From Avena insularis (taxonomy: Eukaryota > Streptophyta > Magnoliopsida > Poales > Poaceae), in contig CM042692.1 in NCBI GenBank assembly GCA_023614405.1, positions 123,497,503 through 123,561,502 of the forward strand: 64,000 nucleotides of DNA, in the 5' to 3' direction. Under the pieces are notes generated by a model. That model was not told the DNA's origin. It did no database searches and worked only from the letters and a program-made list of their open reading frames with translations. Of the stretch, positions 13,501 through 27,768 are shown piece after piece. The stretch's first letter is position 1. Each line of letters opens with the position of its first letter. Both the position numbers and the translations under genes were made by a program.

Positions 13501-16500
13501 GTGGTTTGTGAAAAGAACACACATGCAATGACTCTGGTTGATCAATGTGTGGTTTGTGGAAAGAACACACATGCAATGACATTGGTGGATCCATGTGTGG
13601 TTTGTGGAAAAGAACACACATGCAATTACTCTGGTGGATCCATATGTGGTTTGTGACAGGAACACACATGCAATGACACTTGTGGATCCATATGTGGGTT
13701 GTTAAGAGAACACACATTTAATGACTCTAGTGCAGGTTTTAGTATAAGAACACAAATGCAATGACTCTAGTGGGTCCATATGTGGTTTGTGAAAAGATCA
13801 CACATGCAATGACTCTAGTCGATCCATAAGTGGTTTGTGGAAAGAACACACATGCAATAACCACTGGTTGATCCATATGTGGTTTGTGGAAAGAACACAC
13901 ATGCAATGACTCAAGTGGGTCCATCTGTGGTTTGTGAAAAGAACACACATGCAATGACTCTAGTGGATCCATGTGTGGTTGTAGAAAGAACACACATGCA
14001 ATGAACACTGGTGGATCCATGTGTGGTTCATGACAGGAACACACATGCAAAGACACTGGTTGATCCATATGTGGTTTGTGACAATAACACACATGCAATG
14101 ACATTGGTTGATCCATGTGTGGTTGTGGAATGAACACACATGCAATGACTCAAGTGGGTCCAAGTGTGATTTGTGAAAATAACACACATGCAATGACTCT
14201 GGTTGATCAATGTGTGGTTTGTGGAAAGAACAAACATGCAATGACTCTAGTGGATCCATATGTGGTTTGTGGAAAGAACACACATGCAATGAACACTGGT
14301 GGATCCATATGTGGTTCATGACAGGAACACACATGCAATGACATTGGTTGATCCATATGTGGTTTGTGACAATAACACACATGCAATGCCATTGGTTAAT
14401 CCATGTGTGGTTTATGGAAAGAACACGCATGCAATGACTCTGGTGGATCCATATGTGGTTTGTAGAAAGAACACACATGCAATGACTCTAGTGGGTCCAT
14501 ATGTGGTTCATGACAGGAACACACATGCAATGACTCTGGTGGATCCATATGTGGTTTGTGGAAAGAGCACACATGCAATGACATTGGTGGATCCATATGT
14601 GGTGTGTGAAAAGAACACACATGCAATGACTCTAGTGCTGGTTTTAGTATAAGAACACACATGCAATGACTCTAGTGGCTCCATATGTGGTTTGTGAAAA
14701 GAACACACATGCAATGAGTCTAGTGGATCCATATATGGTTTGTGGAAAGAACACGCATGCAATGACCACTGGTTGATCCATATGTGGTTTGTGGAAAGAA
14801 CACACATGAAATGACACTGGTTGATCCATATGTGGTTATTGGAAAGAACACACATGCAATGAATCTGGTGGATCCATGTGTGGTTTGTGAAAAGAACACA
14901 CATGCAATGCCATTGGTTGATCCATGTGTGGTTTGTGAAAAGAACACACATGCAATGCCATATGTTGATCCATGTGTGGTTCGTGGAAAGAACACACATG
15001 CAATGCCATTGGTTGATGCATGTGGTTTGTGGAAAAGAACACACATGCAATGAACACTGGTGGATCCATAAGTGGTTTGTGGAAAGAACAAACATGCAGT
15101 GAACACTGGTGGATCCATATGTGGTTTGTGAAAAGAACACACATGTAATGCCATTGGTTGATCCATATGTGGTTTGTGAAAAGAACACACATGCAATGAC
15201 TCTAGTGGATCCATATGTGGTTTGTGGAAAGAACACACATGCAATGACCACTGGTTGATCCATGTGTGGTTCATGACAGGAACACACATGCAATGACATT
15301 GGTTGATCCATATGTGGTTTGTGACAATAACACACATGCAATGCCATTGGTTAATCCATGTGTGGTTTGTGGAAAGAACACACATGCAATGACTCAAGTG
15401 GGTCCATATGTGGTTTATGAAAAGAACACATGCAATGACTCTAATGGATCCATGTGTGGTTTGTGGAAAGAACACACATGCAATGAACACTGGTGGATCC
15501 ATGTGTGGTTCATGACAGGAACACACATGCAAAGACACTGGTTGATCCATATGTGGTTTGTGACAATAACACACATGCAATGACATTGGTTGATCCATGT
15601 GTGGTTGTGGAATGAACACACATGCAATGACTCAAGTGGGTCCAAGTGTGGTTTGTGAAAATAACACACATGCAATGACTCTGGTTGATCAATGTGTGGT
15701 TTGTGGAAAGAACAAACATGCAATGACTCTAGTGGATCCATATGTGGTTTGTGGAAAGAACACACATGCAATGAACACTGGTGGATCCATATGTGGTTCA
15801 TGTCAGGAACACACATGCAATGACATTGGTTGATCCATATGTGGTTTGTGACAATAACACACATGCAATGCCATTGGTTAATCCATGTGTGGTTTATGGA
15901 AAGAACACGCATGCAATGACTCTGGTGGATCCATATGTGGTTTGTAGAAAGAACACACATGCAATGACTCTAGTGGGTCCATATGTGGTTCATGACAGGA
16001 ACACACATGCAATGACTCTGGTGGATCCATATGTGGTTTGTGGAAAGAGCACACATGCAATGACATTGGTGGATCCATATGTGGTGTGTGAAAAGAACAC
16101 ACATGCAATGACTCTAGTGCTGGTTTTAGTATAAGAACACACATGCAATGACTCTAGTGGATCCATATGTGGTTTGTGAAAAGAACACACATGCAATGAC
16201 TCTAGTGCTGGTTTTAGTATAAGAACACACATGCAATGACTCTAGTGGATCCATATGTGGTTTGTGAAAAGAACACACATGCAATGACCACTGGTTGATC
16301 CATATGTGGTTTGTGGAAAGAACACACATGAAATGACACTAGTTGATCCATATGTGGTTATTGGAAAGAACACACATGCAATGAATCTGGTGGATCCATG
16401 TGTGGTTTGTGAAAAGAACACACATGCAATGCCATTGGTTGATCCATGTGTGGTTTGTGAAAAGAACACACATGCAATGCCATTGGTTGATCCATGTGTG

Positions 16501-16900
16501 GTTCGTGGAAAGAACACACATGCAATGAACACTGGTGGATCCATAAGTGGTTTGTGGAAAGAACAAACATGCAGTGAACACTGGTGGATCCATATGTGGT
16601 TTGTGAAAACAACACACATGTAATGCCATTGGTTGATACATATGTGGTTTGTGAAAAGAACACACATGCAATGACTCTAGTGGATCCATATGTGGTTTGT
16701 GGAAAGAACACACATGCAATGACCACTGGTTGATCCATGTGTGGTTCATGACAGGAACACACATGCAATGACATTGGTTGATCCATATGTGGTTTGTGAC
16801 AATAACACACATGCAATGCCATTGGTTAATCCATGTGTGGTTTGTGGAAAGAACACACATGCAATGACTCAAGTGGGTCCATATGTGGTTTGTGAAAAGA

Positions 16901-19900
16901 ACACATGCAATGACTCTAATGGATCCATGTGTGGTTTGTGGAAAGAACACACATGCAATGAACACTGGTGGATCCATGTGTGGTTCATGGCAGGAACACA
17001 CATGCAATGACACTGGTTGATCCATATGTGGTTTGTGACAATAACACACATGCAATGACATTGGTTGATCCATGTGTGGTTGTGGAAAGAACACACATGC
17101 AATGACTCAAGTGGGTCCAATTGTGGTTTGTGAAAATAACACACATGCAATGACGAATGTTGATCAATGTGTGGTTTGTGGAAAGAACACACATGCAATG
17201 AAATTGGTGGATCCTTGTGTGGTTTGTGGAAAAGAACACACATGCAATGACTCTGGTGGATCCATATATCGTTCGTGACAGGAACACACATGCAATGACA
17301 CTGGTGGATCCATATGTGGGTTTTTAAAAGAACACACATTTTATGACTCTAGTGCTAGTTTTAGTATAAGAACACACATGCAATGACTCTGGTGGGTCCA
17401 TATGTGGTTTGTGAAAAGAACACACATGAAATGACTCTAGTGGATCCATATGTGGTTTGTGGAAAGAACACACATGCAATGACTCTAGTGGGTCCATATG
17501 TGGTTCATGTGAGGAACATACATGCAATGCCATTGGTGGATCCATGTGTGGTTTGTGGACAGAACACACATGCAATGAATCTAGTGGATCCATGTGTGGT
17601 TTGTGGAAAGAACACACATGCAATGACTCTAGTGGGTCCATATGTGGTTTGTGGAAAGAACACACATGCAATGAACACTGGTGGATCCATATGTGGTTCA
17701 TGACAGGAACACACATGCAATGACATTGGTTGATCCATGTGTGGTTTGTGACAATAACACACATGCAATGCCATTGGTTAATCCATGTGTGGTTTGTGGA
17801 AAGAACACACATGCAATGACTCTGGTGGATCCATATGTGGTTTACAGAAAGAACACACATGCAATGACTCTAGTGGGTCCACATGTGGTTCATGACAGGA
17901 ACACACATGCATTGACTCTGGTGGATCCATATGTGGTTTGTGGAAAGAACACACATGCAATGACACATGTGGATCCATATGTGGTTTGTGAAAAGAACAC
18001 TGATGCAATGACTCTAGTGCTGGTTTTAGTATAAGAACACACATAAAATGACTCTAGTGGTTCCATATGTGGTTTGTGAAAAGAACACACATGCAATGAC
18101 TCTAGTGGATCCATATGTGGTTTGTGGAAAGAACACACATGCAATGACATTGGTTAATCCATATGTGGTTTGTGGAAAGAACACACATGCAATGACACTG
18201 GTTGATCCATATGTGGTTTCTTGAAAGAACACACATGCAATGAATCTGGTGGATCCATGTGTGGTTTGTGAAATGAACACACATGCAATGACTCTAGTGG
18301 ATCCATCTGTGGTTTGTGGAAAGAACACACATGCAATGAACACTGGTGGATCCATGTGTGGTTCATGACAGGAACACACATGCAATGACACTGGTTGATC
18401 CATATGTCGTTTGTGACAATACCACACATGCAATGACATTGGTTGTTCCATGTGTGGTTGTGGAAAGAACACAAATGCAATGACTCAAGTGGTTCCATGT
18501 GTGATTTGTGGAAAGAACACACATGCAATGACTCTGGTTGATCAATGTGTGGTTTGTGGAAAGAACACACATGCAATGACATTGGTGGATCCATGTGTGG
18601 TTTGTGAAAAGAAGACACATGCAATGACTCTAGTGGATCCATATGTGGTTTGTGGAAAACAATACACATGCAATGAACACTAGTGGATCCATAAGTGGTT
18701 TGTGGAAAGAACACACATGCAATGACACTAGTGGATCCATATGTGGGTTGTTAAAAGAAAACGCATTTAATGAATCTAGTGCTGGTTTTAGTATAAGAAC
18801 ACACATGAAATTACTCTAGTGTGTCCATATTTGGTTTGTGAAAAGAACACACATGCAATGACTCTAGTGGGTCCATATGTGGTTTGTGGAAAGAATACAC
18901 ATTCAATAACCACTGGTTGATCCATATGTGGTTTGTAGAAAGAACACACATGCAATGACTCCAGTGTGTCCATATGTGGTTTGTGGAAAGAACACACATG
19001 CAATGACACTGGTGGATCCATATGTGGTTTGTGAAAAGAACACACATGCAATGACTCTAGTGCTGGTTTTGGTATAAGAACACACATGCAATGACTCTAG
19101 TGGGTCCATATGTGGTTTGTGAAAAGAACACACATGTAATGACTCTAGTGGATCCATATGTGGTTTGTGGAAACAACACACATGCAATGACATTGGTCGA
19201 TCCATATGTGGTTTAATATAAGAACACACATGCAATGACTCTAGTGGGTCCATATGTGGTTTGTGAAAATAACACACATGAAATGACTCTAGTGGATCCA
19301 TATGTGGTTTGTGGAAAGAACACACATGCAATAACAACTGGTTGATCCATATGTGGTTTGCGGAAAGAACACACATGCAATGACACTGGTTGATCCATAT
19401 GTGGTTTGCGGAAACAACATACATGCAATGACTCTAGTGGATCCATATGTGGTTTGTGGAAAGATAACACATGCAATGACACTGGTGGATCCATATGTGG
19501 TTTGTGAAAAGAACACACATGCAATGACTCTAGTGATGGTTTTAGTATAAGAACACACATGCAATGACTCTAGTGGGTCCATATGTGGTTTGTGAAAAGA
19601 ACACACATGTAATGACTCTAGTGGATCCATATGTGGTTTGTGGAAACAACACACATGCAATGACATTGGTCGATCCATATGTGGTTTAATATAAGAACAC
19701 ACATGCAATGACTCTAGTGGGTCCATATGTGGTTTGTGAAAATAACACACATGAAATGACTCTAGTGGATCCATATGTGGTTTGTGGAAAGAACACACAT
19801 GCAATAACCACTGGTTGATCCATATGTGGTTTGTGAAAAGAACACACATGCAATGACTCTAGTGGATCCATGTGTGGTTTGTGAAAAGAACACACATGCA

Positions 19901-20940
19901 ATGACTCTAGTGGATCCATATGTGGTTTGTGGAAAGAACACACATGCAATGAACACTGGTGGATCCATATGTGGTTCATGACAGGAACACACATGCAATG
20001 ACATTTGTTGATCCATATGTGGTTTGTGACAATAACACACATGCAATGCCATTGGTTAATCCATGTGTGGTTTGTGGAAAGAACACACATGCAATGACTC
20101 TGGTGGATCCATATGTGATTTATAGAAAGAACACACATGCAATGATTCTAGTGGGTCCATATGTGGTTCATGACAGGAACACACATGCAATGACTCTGGT
20201 GGATCCATATGTGGTTTGTAGAAAGAACACACATGCAATGACTCTAGTGGGTCCATATGTGGTTCATGACAGGAACACACATGCAATGACTCTAGTGCTG
20301 GTTTTAGTATAAGAACACACATAAAATGACTCTAGTGGTTCCATATGTGGTTTGTGAAAAGAACACACATGCAATGACTCTAGTGGATCCATATGTGGTT
20401 TGTGGAAAGAACACACATGCAAATGATATTGGTTGATCCATATGTGGTTTGTGGAAAGAACGCACATGCAATGACACTGGTTGATCCATATGTGGTTTTT
20501 GGAAAGAACACACACGCAATGAATCTGGTGGATCCATGTGTGGTTTGTGAAATGAACACACATGCAATGACTCTCGTGGGTCCATATGTGGTTTGTGAAA
20601 AGAACACATATGCAATGACTCTAGTGGATCCATGTGTGGTTTGTGGAAAGAACACACATGCAATGAACACTGGTGGATCCATGTGTGGTTCATGACAGGA
20701 ACACACATGTAATAACACTGGTTGATCCATATGTGGTTTGTGACAATACCACACATGCAATGACATTGGTTGATCCATGTGTGGTTGTGGAAAGAACACA
20801 CATGCAATGACTCAAGTGGTTCCATGTGTGGTTTGTGAAAAGAACACACATGCAATGACTCTGGTTGATCAATGTGTGGTTTGTGGAAACAACACACATG
20901 CAATGACATTGGTGGATCCATGTGTGGTTTGTGGAAAAGA
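16901..20940 (+). repeat. Higher-order tandem duplication, copy 1 (about 4.04 kb)
   Basis: The order and sequence of repeat variants here reappear at 20941-24979 with a constant offset of 4039-4040 bases; paired landmarks are 17383/21423, 18450/22489, 18788/22827, 19289/23328 and 20264/24303. The shared left edge is the shortened unit beginning ACACATGCAATGACTCTAAT at 16901 and 20941. Differences between copies are few: scattered substitutions, one 2-nt gap at about 18367/22407, and a replaced unit near 19190-19220/23230-23270. Confidence 0.92.
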
Positions 20941-23900
20941 ACACATGCAATGACTCTAATGGATCCATGTGTGGTTTGTGGAAAGAACACACATGCAATG
21001 AACACTGGTGGATCCATGTGTGGTTCATGGCAGGAACACACATGCAATGACACTGGTTGATCCATATGTGGTTTGTGACAATAACACACATGCAATGACA
21101 TTGGTTGATCCATGTGTGGTTGTGGAAAGAACACACATGCAATGACTCAATAGGGTCCAATTGTGGTTTGTGAAAATAACACACATGCAATGACTAATGT
21201 TGATTAATGTGTGGTTTGTGGAAAGAACACACATGCAATGAAATTGGTGGATCCTTGTGTGGTTTGTGGAAAAGAACACACATGCAATGACTCTGGTGGA
21301 TCCATATATCGTTCGTGACAGGAACACACATGCAATGACACTAGTGGATCCATATGTGGGTTTTTAAAAGAACACACATTTTATGACTCTAGTGCTAGTT
21401 TTAGTATAAGAACACACATGCAATGACTCTGGTGGGTCCATATGTGGTTTGTGAAAAGAACACACATGAAATGACTCTAGTGGATCCATATGTGGTTTGT
21501 GGAAAGAACACACATGCAATGACTCTAGTGGGTCCATATGTGGTTCATGTGAGGAACATACATGCAATGCCATTGGTGGATCCATGTGTGGTTTGTGGAC
21601 AGAACACACATGCAATGAATCTAGTGGATCCATGTGTGGTTTGTGGAAAGAACACACATGCAATGACTCTAGTGGGTCCATATGTGGTTTGTGGAAAGAA
21701 CACACATGCAATGAACACTTGTGGATCCATATGTGGTTCATGACAGGAACACACATGCAATGACATTGGTTGATCCATGTGTGGTTTGTGACAATAACAC
21801 ACATTCAATGCCATTGGTTCATCCATGTGTGGTTTGCGGAAAGAACACACATGCAATGACTCTGGTGGATCCATATGTGGTTTATAGAAAGAACACACAT
21901 GCAATGACTCTAGTGGGTCCAGATGTGGTTCATGACAGGAACACACATGCATTGACTCTGGTGGATCCATATGTGGTTTGTGGAAAGAACACACATGCAA
22001 TGACACTTATGGATCCATATGTGGTTTGTGAAAAGAACACTGATGCAATGACTCTAGTGCTGGTTTTAGTATAAGAACACACATAAAATGACTCTAGTGG
22101 TTCCATATGTGGTTTGTGAAAAGAACACACATGCAATGACTCTAGTGGATCCATATGTGGTTTGTGGAAAGAACACACATGCAATGACATTGGTTAATCC
22201 ATATGTGGTTTGTGGAAAGAACACACATGCAATGACACTGGTTGATCCATATGTGGTTTCTGGAAAGAACACACATGCAATGAATCTGGTGGATCCATGT
22301 GTGGTTTGTGAAATGAACACACATGCAATGACTCTAGTGGATCCATGTGTGGTTTGTGGAAAGAACACACATGCAATGAACACTGGTGGATCCATGTGTG
22401 GTTCATGAAGGAACACACATGCAATGACACTGGTTGATCCATATGTCGTTTGTGACAATACCACACATGCAATGACATTGGTTGTTCCATGTGTGGTTGT
22501 GGAAAGAACACAAATGCAATGACTCAAGTGGTTCCATGTGTGGTTTGTGAAAAGAACACACATGCAATGACTCTGGTTGATCAATGTGTGGTTTGTGGAA
22601 AGAACACACATGCAATGACATTGGTGGATCCATGTGTGGTTTGTGAAAAGAAGACACATGCAATGACTCTAGTGGATCCATATGTGGTTTGTGGAAAACA
22701 ATACACATGCAATGAACACTAGTGGATCCATAAGTGGTTTGTGGAAAGAACACACATGCAATGACACTAGTGGATCCATATGTGGGTTGTTAAAAGAACA
22801 CACATTTAATGAATCTAGTGCTGGTTTTAGTATAAGAACACACATGAAATTACTCTAGTGTGTCCATATTTGGTTTGTGAAAAGAACACACATGCAATGA
22901 CTCTAGTGGGTCCATATGTGGTTTGTGGAAAGAATACACATTCAATAACCACTGGTTGATCCATATGTGGTTTGTAGAAAGAACACACATGCAATGACTC
23001 CAGTGTGTCCATATGTGGTTTGTGGAAAGAACACACATGCAATGACACTGGTGGATCCATATGTGGTTTGTGAAAAGAACACACATGCAATGACTCTAGT
23101 GCTGGTTTTGGTATAAGAACACACATGCAATGACTCTAGTGGGTCCATATGTGGTTTGTGAAAAGAACACACATGTAATGACTCTAGTGGATCCATATGT
23201 GGTTTGTGGAAACAACACACATGCAATGACACTAGTGGATCCATATGTGGGTTGTTAAAAGAACACACATTTAATGACTCTAGTGGGTCCATATGTGGTT
23301 TGTGAAAATAACACACATGAAATGACTCTAGTGGATCCATATGTGGTTTGTGGAAAGAACACACATGCAATAACAACTGGTTGATCCATATGTGGTTTGC
23401 GGAAAGAACACACATGCAATGACACTGGTTGATCCATATGTGGTTTGCGGAAACAACATACATGCAATGACTCTAGTGGATCCATATGTGGTTTGTGGAA
23501 AGAACACACATGCAATGACACTGGTGGATCCATATGTGGTTTGTGAAAAGAACACACATGCAATGACTCTAGTGATGGTTTTAGTATAAGAACACACATG
23601 CAATGACTCTAGTGGGTCCATATGTGGTTTGTGAAAAGAACACACATGTAATGACTCTAGTGGATCCATATGTGGTTTGTGGAAACAACACACATGCAAT
23701 GACATTGGTCGATCCATATGGGGTTTAATATAAGAACACACATGCAATGACTCTAGTGGGTCCATATGTGGTTTGTGAAAATAACACACATGAAATGACT
23801 CTAGTGGATCCATATGTGGTTTGTGGAAAGAACACACATGCAATAACCACTGGTTGATCCATATGTGGTTTGTGAAAAGAACACACATGCAATGACTCTA

Positions 23901-24979
23901 GTGGATCCATGTGTGGTTTGTGAAAAGAACACACATGCAATGACTCTAGTGGATCCATATGTGGTTTGTGGAAAGAACACACATGCAATGAACACTGGTG
24001 GATCCATATGTGGTTCATGACAGGAACACACATGCAATGACATTTGTTGATCCATATGTGGTTTGTGACAATAACACACATGCAATGCCATTGGTTAATC
24101 CATGTGTGGTTTGTGGAAAGAACACACATGCAATGACTCTGGTGGATCCATATGTGATTTATAGAAAGAACACACATGCAATGATTCTAGTGGGTCCATA
24201 TGTGGTTCATGACAGGAACACACATGCAATGACTCTGGTGGATCCATATGTGGTTTGTAGAAAGAACACACATGCAATGACTCTAGTGGGTCCATATGTG
24301 GTTCATGACAGGAACACACATGCAATGACTCTAGTGCTGGTTTTAGTATAAGAACACACATAAAATGACTCTAGTGGTTCCATATGTGGTTTGTGAAAAG
24401 AACACACATGCAATGACTCTAGTGGATCCATATGTGGTTTGTGGAAAGAACACACATGCAAATGATATTGGTTGATACATATGTGGTTTGTGGAAAGAAC
24501 GCACATGCAATGACACTGGTTGATCCATATGTGGTTTTTGGAAAGAACACACACGCAATGAATCTGGTGGATCCATGTGTGGTTTGTGAAATGAACACAC
24601 ATGCAATGACTCTCGTGGGTCCATATGTGGTTTGTGAAAAGAACACATATGCAATGACTCTAGTGGATCCATGTGTGGTTTGTGGAAAGAACACACATGC
24701 AATGAACACTGGTGGATCCATGTGTGGTTCATGACAGGAACACACATGTAATAACACTGGTTGATCCATATGTGGTTTGTGACAATACCACACATGCAAT
24801 GACATTGGTTGATCCATGTGTGGTTGTGGAAAGAACACACATGCAATGACTCAAGTGGTTCCATGTGTGGTTTGTGAAAAGAACACACATGCAATGACTC
24901 TGGTTGATCAATGTGTGGTTTGTGGAAAGAACACACATGCAATGACATTGGTGGATCCATGTGTGGTTTGTGGAAAAGA
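20941..24979 (+). repeat. Higher-order tandem duplication, copy 2 (about 4.04 kb)
   Basis: Second copy of the block at 16901-20940. The unit near 23225-23275 differs from copy 1: copy 1 has a TTTAATATAAG-type unit while copy 2 has a GGGTTGTTAAAAG-type unit, as if one unit had been replaced by local exchange. Copy 2 ends where the sequence returns to GAACACACATGCAATGACTCTGG at about 24980. Confidence 0.92.
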
Positions 24980-25787
24980 ACACACATGCAATGACTCTGG
25001 TGGATCCGTATGTGGTTTGTGACAGGAACACACATGCAATGACACTGGTGGATCCATATGTGGGTTGTTAAAAGAACACACGTTTAATGACTCTAGTGCT
25101 GGTTTTAGTATAAGAACACACATGCAATTACTCTAGTGTGTCCATATTTGGTTTGTGAAAAGAACAAACATGCAATGACTCTAGTGGATCCATATGTGGT
25201 TTGTGGAAAGAACACACATTCAATAACCACTGGTTGATCCATATGTGGTTTGTGGAAAGAACACACATGCAATGACACTGGTTGATCGATATGTGGTTTG
25301 TGGAAAGAACACACATGCAATGACTCTAGTGGATCCATATGTGGTTTGTGGAAAGAACACACATGCAATGAACACTGGTTGATCCATATGTGGTTCATGG
25401 CAGGAACACACATGCAATGACATTGGTTGATCCATATGTGGTTTGTGACAATAACACACATGCAATGCCATTGGTTTATCCATGTGTGGTTTGTGGAAAG
25501 AACACACATGCAATGACTCTGGTGGATCCATATATGGTTTGTAGAAAGAACACACATGCAATGACTCTAGTGGGTCCATATGTGGTTCATGACAGGAACA
25601 CACATGCAATGACTCTGGTGGATCCATATGTGGTTTGTGGAAAGAACACACATGCAATGACACTGGTGGATCCATATGTGGTTTGTGAAAAGAACACACA
25701 TGCAATGACTCTAGTGCTGGTTTTAGTATAAGAACACACATGCAATGACTCTAGTGGGTCCATATGTGGTTTGTGAAAAGAACACAC

Positions 25788-26178
25788 TCACCCACCCGCC
25801 AGATCCTATTGAGCATCTCGTAGCAGACATACGTGTCCCTGGCTGCATACTTGATCGCACCGCAATCTAGGTGCCTCCACTCCCATCGCTCGTGCAAGTG
25901 CTTCGGGAACTTGACTTCCATGCCGGCGTACTCGCGGTCGATGATGTCGGCAGCGAGTCTAGCCATGCCGTCTTTCCCTGTACCACCATCTGGGTACCTC
26001 CACAAACGTTGGAGATCGATGTGATTGACGACATGAACGAGGAGATCCCGCTCTAGCTTTGGAGTGTCATTCTTGATGTTGACGCTGGCGAAGTAGATCT
26101 CCCTCCTGTGTAGGAACTCGCGAAGCTCCGGGCATACAGATTTGGCCCTACATACGTGGTATAGGAGGCAGTGGTTGC
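25788..26178 (-). pseudogene. Fragment of a WRN/RNase D-like 3'-5' exonuclease gene (DEDDy type)
   Basis: The minus strand encodes about 130 codons without a stop. The order is LLYHVCRA, PELREFLHRREI, then an exo-II-like stretch FASVNIKNDTPKLERDL with its aspartate, HIDLQRLWRYPDGG, GMARLAADIID, EMEVKFP-type linker and an exo-III motif YAARDTYVCYEM that fits the Y-x3-D signature of DEDDy exonucleases. Such proteins trim nucleic acid 3' ends; grasses have many small members. The exo-I motif and the N-terminus are absent because the Gypsy LTR begins at 26179. The C-terminus runs directly into minisatellite units at 25787, so the frame picks up repeat codons and stops at 25751. It is therefore a two-sided gene fragment trapped between repeats, with no promoter or introns visible. 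It is not a working gene. Confidence 0.8.
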
Positions 26179-27768
26179 TGATACATTGCAAATGTATCTA
26201 TAATTTTTGATGTTCCATGCTTGGTTTTATCCACTTTCTTGTGTTTTGTTCCAACTTTGGAGTACTTTTCATATGATTTCTTGGACTAACCTATTAACAA
26301 GAGCCACAAGTGCAGTTACTGTTTTCTGCAGTTTTTGGTTCCGTGAAAGTCGAAAATGAATATTCTCGAATTGGACGGGACAAAAGCCAAAGTGCCTATT
26401 TTTCGGAAGGATCAAGTGCCGTCACGAGACGGAGAAGGGCCAGGGAGCCATCACACCACCTAGCCACGCGGCCAGGCCTGGCCCACGCCAGGGGGTGGTG
26501 TGGTCGCTCCCGGCACCCCCTCGGCCTCCCCTTCCACCTATAAGATGCCCTCAGGACGAAAACCCTAAGTACCCGATCAAAAATCCACGAAAGAGTCTAT
26601 AGCCGCTGTCATCTCCATCCGTAGATCGGGAGGGATCTGAAGCTCTTCCCGGCACCCTGCCGGAGAGGGGAATTCACCCTGGAGGCCTTCTTCATCACCA
26701 TGCAAGCCTCCGGTGTGATGTGTGAGTAGTTCATCCTTGGACTAGGGATCCATGTAGTAGCTAGATGGCTGGTTTTCCTCCTTTGTGCTTTCATGTTTAG
26801 ATCTTGTGAACTCCGTTCATGATCAAGATCATCTATTTGTAATTCTGCATGTTGTGTTTGCAGGGATCCGATGGATATTGAGATGCTATTTCAGATTGAT
26901 TATTGATTCTATCATGTCTTTGTTATTTGTGATCTTGCATGCTTTCCGTTGTTAGTAGCTATCTTGGCCAAGTAGATGCTAGCAACTCCAAGAGTTAGTA
27001 TTTATGCTCGATAGTGGGTTCATGCCTCTGGTAATCTAGGGAAGTGACAGAAATCTCTAAGGTACTAGATGTGCTGTTGCTACTAGGGAGAAAACAACAA
27101 TACTTTGTTCATAGAACAACCGTATTGTTTACTTTACATGCAGTTCGTAAAGCAATAATCTATTGCTTGCAACTTAATACTGGAGGGGGTTCGGATGATA
27201 ACCTGAAGGTGGATTATTAGTCATAGATGCAGTTGGATGGCGGTCTATGTATTATGTTGTAATGCCCAATCAAGTCTCAAAGGAGTCAAGATGATTAGTA
27301 TATGCATGTATTGCTTTCTCGGTGTTTGTCAATTGCCCCGCTGTAATTTGTTCACCCAGCATGTTTTCTATCTAAGGAGAGCCACCTCTAGTGAACTATG
27401 GATCCCGGTCCTTTTTCTTTACATACAATCTACATCTGTTTACTTCTTTGAGTTTACTTTCTGCAAACTTTTACTTCTTTCCATTCGATACGTTTAATCC
27501 TTTGTTTTCCGCAAAACACGGTGAGATTGACAACCTCATCGCAAGTTGGGGACAAAGTTCTGTGGTTGTGTTGTGCAGGTCTCCATGTTGCTACTAGCAC
27601 CGGTAGTGCGCCCTGCCAAAGCTCAGCTAGTAACACCTTTGGGGTGTTTCCTTGCTCCTACTGGTTCGATTAAACCTTGGTTTCATAACTGAGGGAAACT
27701 TGCTGCTATGCTCATCATACCTTCCTCTTAGGGTTCCCAACGAGCTCTACATCATCATCGCACCAGCA
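26179..27768 (+). mobile_element. 5' LTR of non-autonomous Gypsy element 1 (Athila lineage, Sabrina-like)
   Basis: 1590 bp from TGATACATTGCAAATG to GCACCAGCA. The ends are defined by the solo LTR at 45785-47348, which has target-site duplications. It is inserted directly against the exonuclease fragment, with GTTGC as left flank. The LTRs at 36857-38422 and 32299-32801 (both minus) and the solo LTR belong to the same family. Family naming rests on the gag/protease style and is tentative. Confidence 0.9.

Larger units (their letters stand above)
10592..25787 (+). repeat. 48-bp minisatellite, array B (largest block)
   Basis: About 15.2 kb, of the order of 320 units, same consensus and orientation as array A. 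Units fall into recurrent variant classes: ACTCTAGTGGATCC, ACATTGGTTGATCC, AACACTGGTGGATCC followed by GTTCATGACAGG, ACCACTGGTTGATCC, GCCATTGGTTAATCC, a shortened TGTGGTTGTGG unit, and the 40-bp GTGCTGGTTTTAGTATAAG unit. The classes occur in ordered blocks that are themselves duplicated, with offsets of about 1.48 kb (14.03-14.65 vs 15.51-16.13 kb), 2.77 kb (11.53-12.6 vs 14.30-15.4 kb) and 4.04 kb (16.9-20.9 vs 20.9-25.0 kb). Many units carry a BamHI site (GGATCC). No other gene or element interrupts it. The right end is a sharp junction to the exonuclease fragment at 25788. Confidence 0.97.

Noticed and set aside
14720..15619. 299-codon minus-strand ORF with Cys/His-rich 16-residue repeats
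   Set aside because: It is a frame through minisatellite units; other frames are equally open, and 40-bp units interrupt it at random.
5805..25787. Centromeric satellite array
   Set aside because: The unit length (48 bp), mixed unit types and lack of centromere-type retroelements (CRW/Cereba) do not support it.
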